From NCBI GenBank assembly GCA_027075325.1, contig JALTBN010000027.1:240032-272296 (forward strand): DNA of 32,265 nt. The letters are read 5' to 3'. The translations under genes and the position numbers were made by a program. The DNA comes from Thermococcus sp. Lineage in GTDB: Archaea > Methanobacteriota_B > Thermococci > Thermococcales > Thermococcaceae. Under the pieces are notes generated by a model. The model worked only from the letters and a program-made list of their open reading frames with translations, searched no databases and was not told where the DNA came from. This document shows, piece after piece, positions 31,809 to 32,265 of this stretch; the stretch's first letter is position 1, and every line of letters begins with the position of its first letter.

Positions 31809-32265
31809 CTTTCAATCATCCCAGAGTCTTATCGTCCGGGGGGACGTTCCGTCCCCCACACCCCCTCAAAATTCGCCCAGCTTTTCTGTGTTCTAAGTTT
31901 CAATTCTCCTAGAGTCTTATTGCAACGGGCCGCTCTTGGGGGCGCTCTGTTTCTTTTTCTTCTGTTTCAATTCTCCTAGAGTCTTATTGCAACCTTGCCC
32001 GAGGTAAGCCCCGTCGATGTAGAGGTTGAAGTTTCAATTCTCCTGGAGTCTTATTGCAACCTACTTTTATCTAAAACCCTTCCACTTTCTAACTACGTTT
32101 CAATTCTCCTGGAGTCTTATTGCAACCCGGTTTTTATAGGAGCTTTGGGCCTCCTTACAACAATGTTTCAATTCTCCTGGAGTCTTATTGCAACGCAACG
32201 TGGGTCGCTTCATCACAAACCTTTCGTGGACTTTGTTTCAATTCTCCTGGAGTCTTATTGCAACA
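31809..32265 (-). CRISPR. CRISPR array, trailer end (seven repeats visible)
   Basis: The 30-bp repeat begins GTTTCAATTCTCCT and ends CTTATTGCAAC on the plus strand. Copies: 31809-31838 (degenerate, about 21 of 30 matches), 31897-31926, 31964-31993, 32031-32060, 32097-32126, 32165-32194, 32235-32264. Spacers are 58, 37, 37, 36, 38 and 40 bases. On the minus strand the repeat ends ATTGAAAC, the known Thermococcales crRNA 5' handle, so the array is transcribed leftward and its leader lies beyond the right edge. The degenerate leftmost copy confirms that this is the trailer. Repeats 2 and 3 have CTAGAG where repeats 4-7 have CTGGAG. No cas genes are present. Confidence 0.97.

Noticed and set aside
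32195..32234. Spacers matching genes in this window (self-targeting).
   Set aside because: By eye none of the six spacers matches any part of the window; this cannot exclude matches elsewhere.

Overview
This window reads as a chromosomal segment of a hyperthermophilic euryarchaeon of the order Thermococcales, most likely Thermococcus. Evidence: an archaeal histone, DnaG, a KEOPS subunit, AMP phosphorylase and GTP-dependent PEP carboxykinase of Thermococcales type; GGTGAT-like ribosome binding sites; BRE/TATA promoters with short or absent leaders; three tRNA genes with encoded CCA; a sugar-gene operator close to the Thermococcales glycolytic motif; and a CRISPR repeat whose reverse complement ends in ATTGAAAC. 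Genes are dense. The conspicuous gaps are beside the tRNA genes and at 28933-29205.

Layout. 1-1933 (+): a cut hypothetical gene, pyrF, a PUA-domain protein and ribL form a tight operon. 1943-4611 (-) is a chromosome-maintenance block: an RHH regulator resembling CdrS, ftsZ, then a ParA ATPase overlapping a small RHH-like protein, with a perfect 14-bp tandem repeat between ftsZ and the parA promoter. 4818-8032 (+): KEOPS subunit Cgi121, an aminotransferase, an MFS transporter and a small membrane protein. 8033-9654: an intergenic repeat region, tRNA-Leu(CAG), rpiA and a membrane protein. 9861-13383 (+): minD with a one-TM partner, a small protein, AMP phosphorylase and histone. 13458-18793 (+): a radical SAM protein, a small membrane protein, a Toprim protein, dnaG and gltX.

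18873-24765 (-): an NSS-type symporter, maltodextrin phosphorylase and PEP carboxykinase. 24921-26321 (+): a shortened phosphohexomutase-like protein and thymidylate kinase. 26394-28395 is accessory: a broken ORF that may be an integrase relic, a PIN toxin/partner pair, the tRNA-Ala(GGC)/tRNA-Val(GAC) pair, and a second copy of the repeat material found next to tRNA-Leu. 28414-31032 (-): a DUF835 protein with a palindrome upstream, then methylmalonyl-CoA epimerase, MeaB and the mutase B12 subunit. 31152-32265: a PHP phosphoesterase, then the trailer end of a CRISPR array that runs off the right edge.

Functional themes. Cell division and segregation genes (cdrS-like, ftsZ, parA plus RHH protein, minD) occur as two modules about 5 kb apart. 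Replication and chromatin genes (dnaG, histone, tmk) and nucleotide salvage (AMP phosphorylase, rpiA, pyrF) are spread through the middle. malP and pckG connect glycogen/maltodextrin breakdown with gluconeogenesis. The strongest candidates for something undescribed are the SegAB-like cassette with its tandem repeat, the mosaic repeats shared by two tRNA loci, and the TATA element apparently shared by the tRNA pair and the toxin operon.
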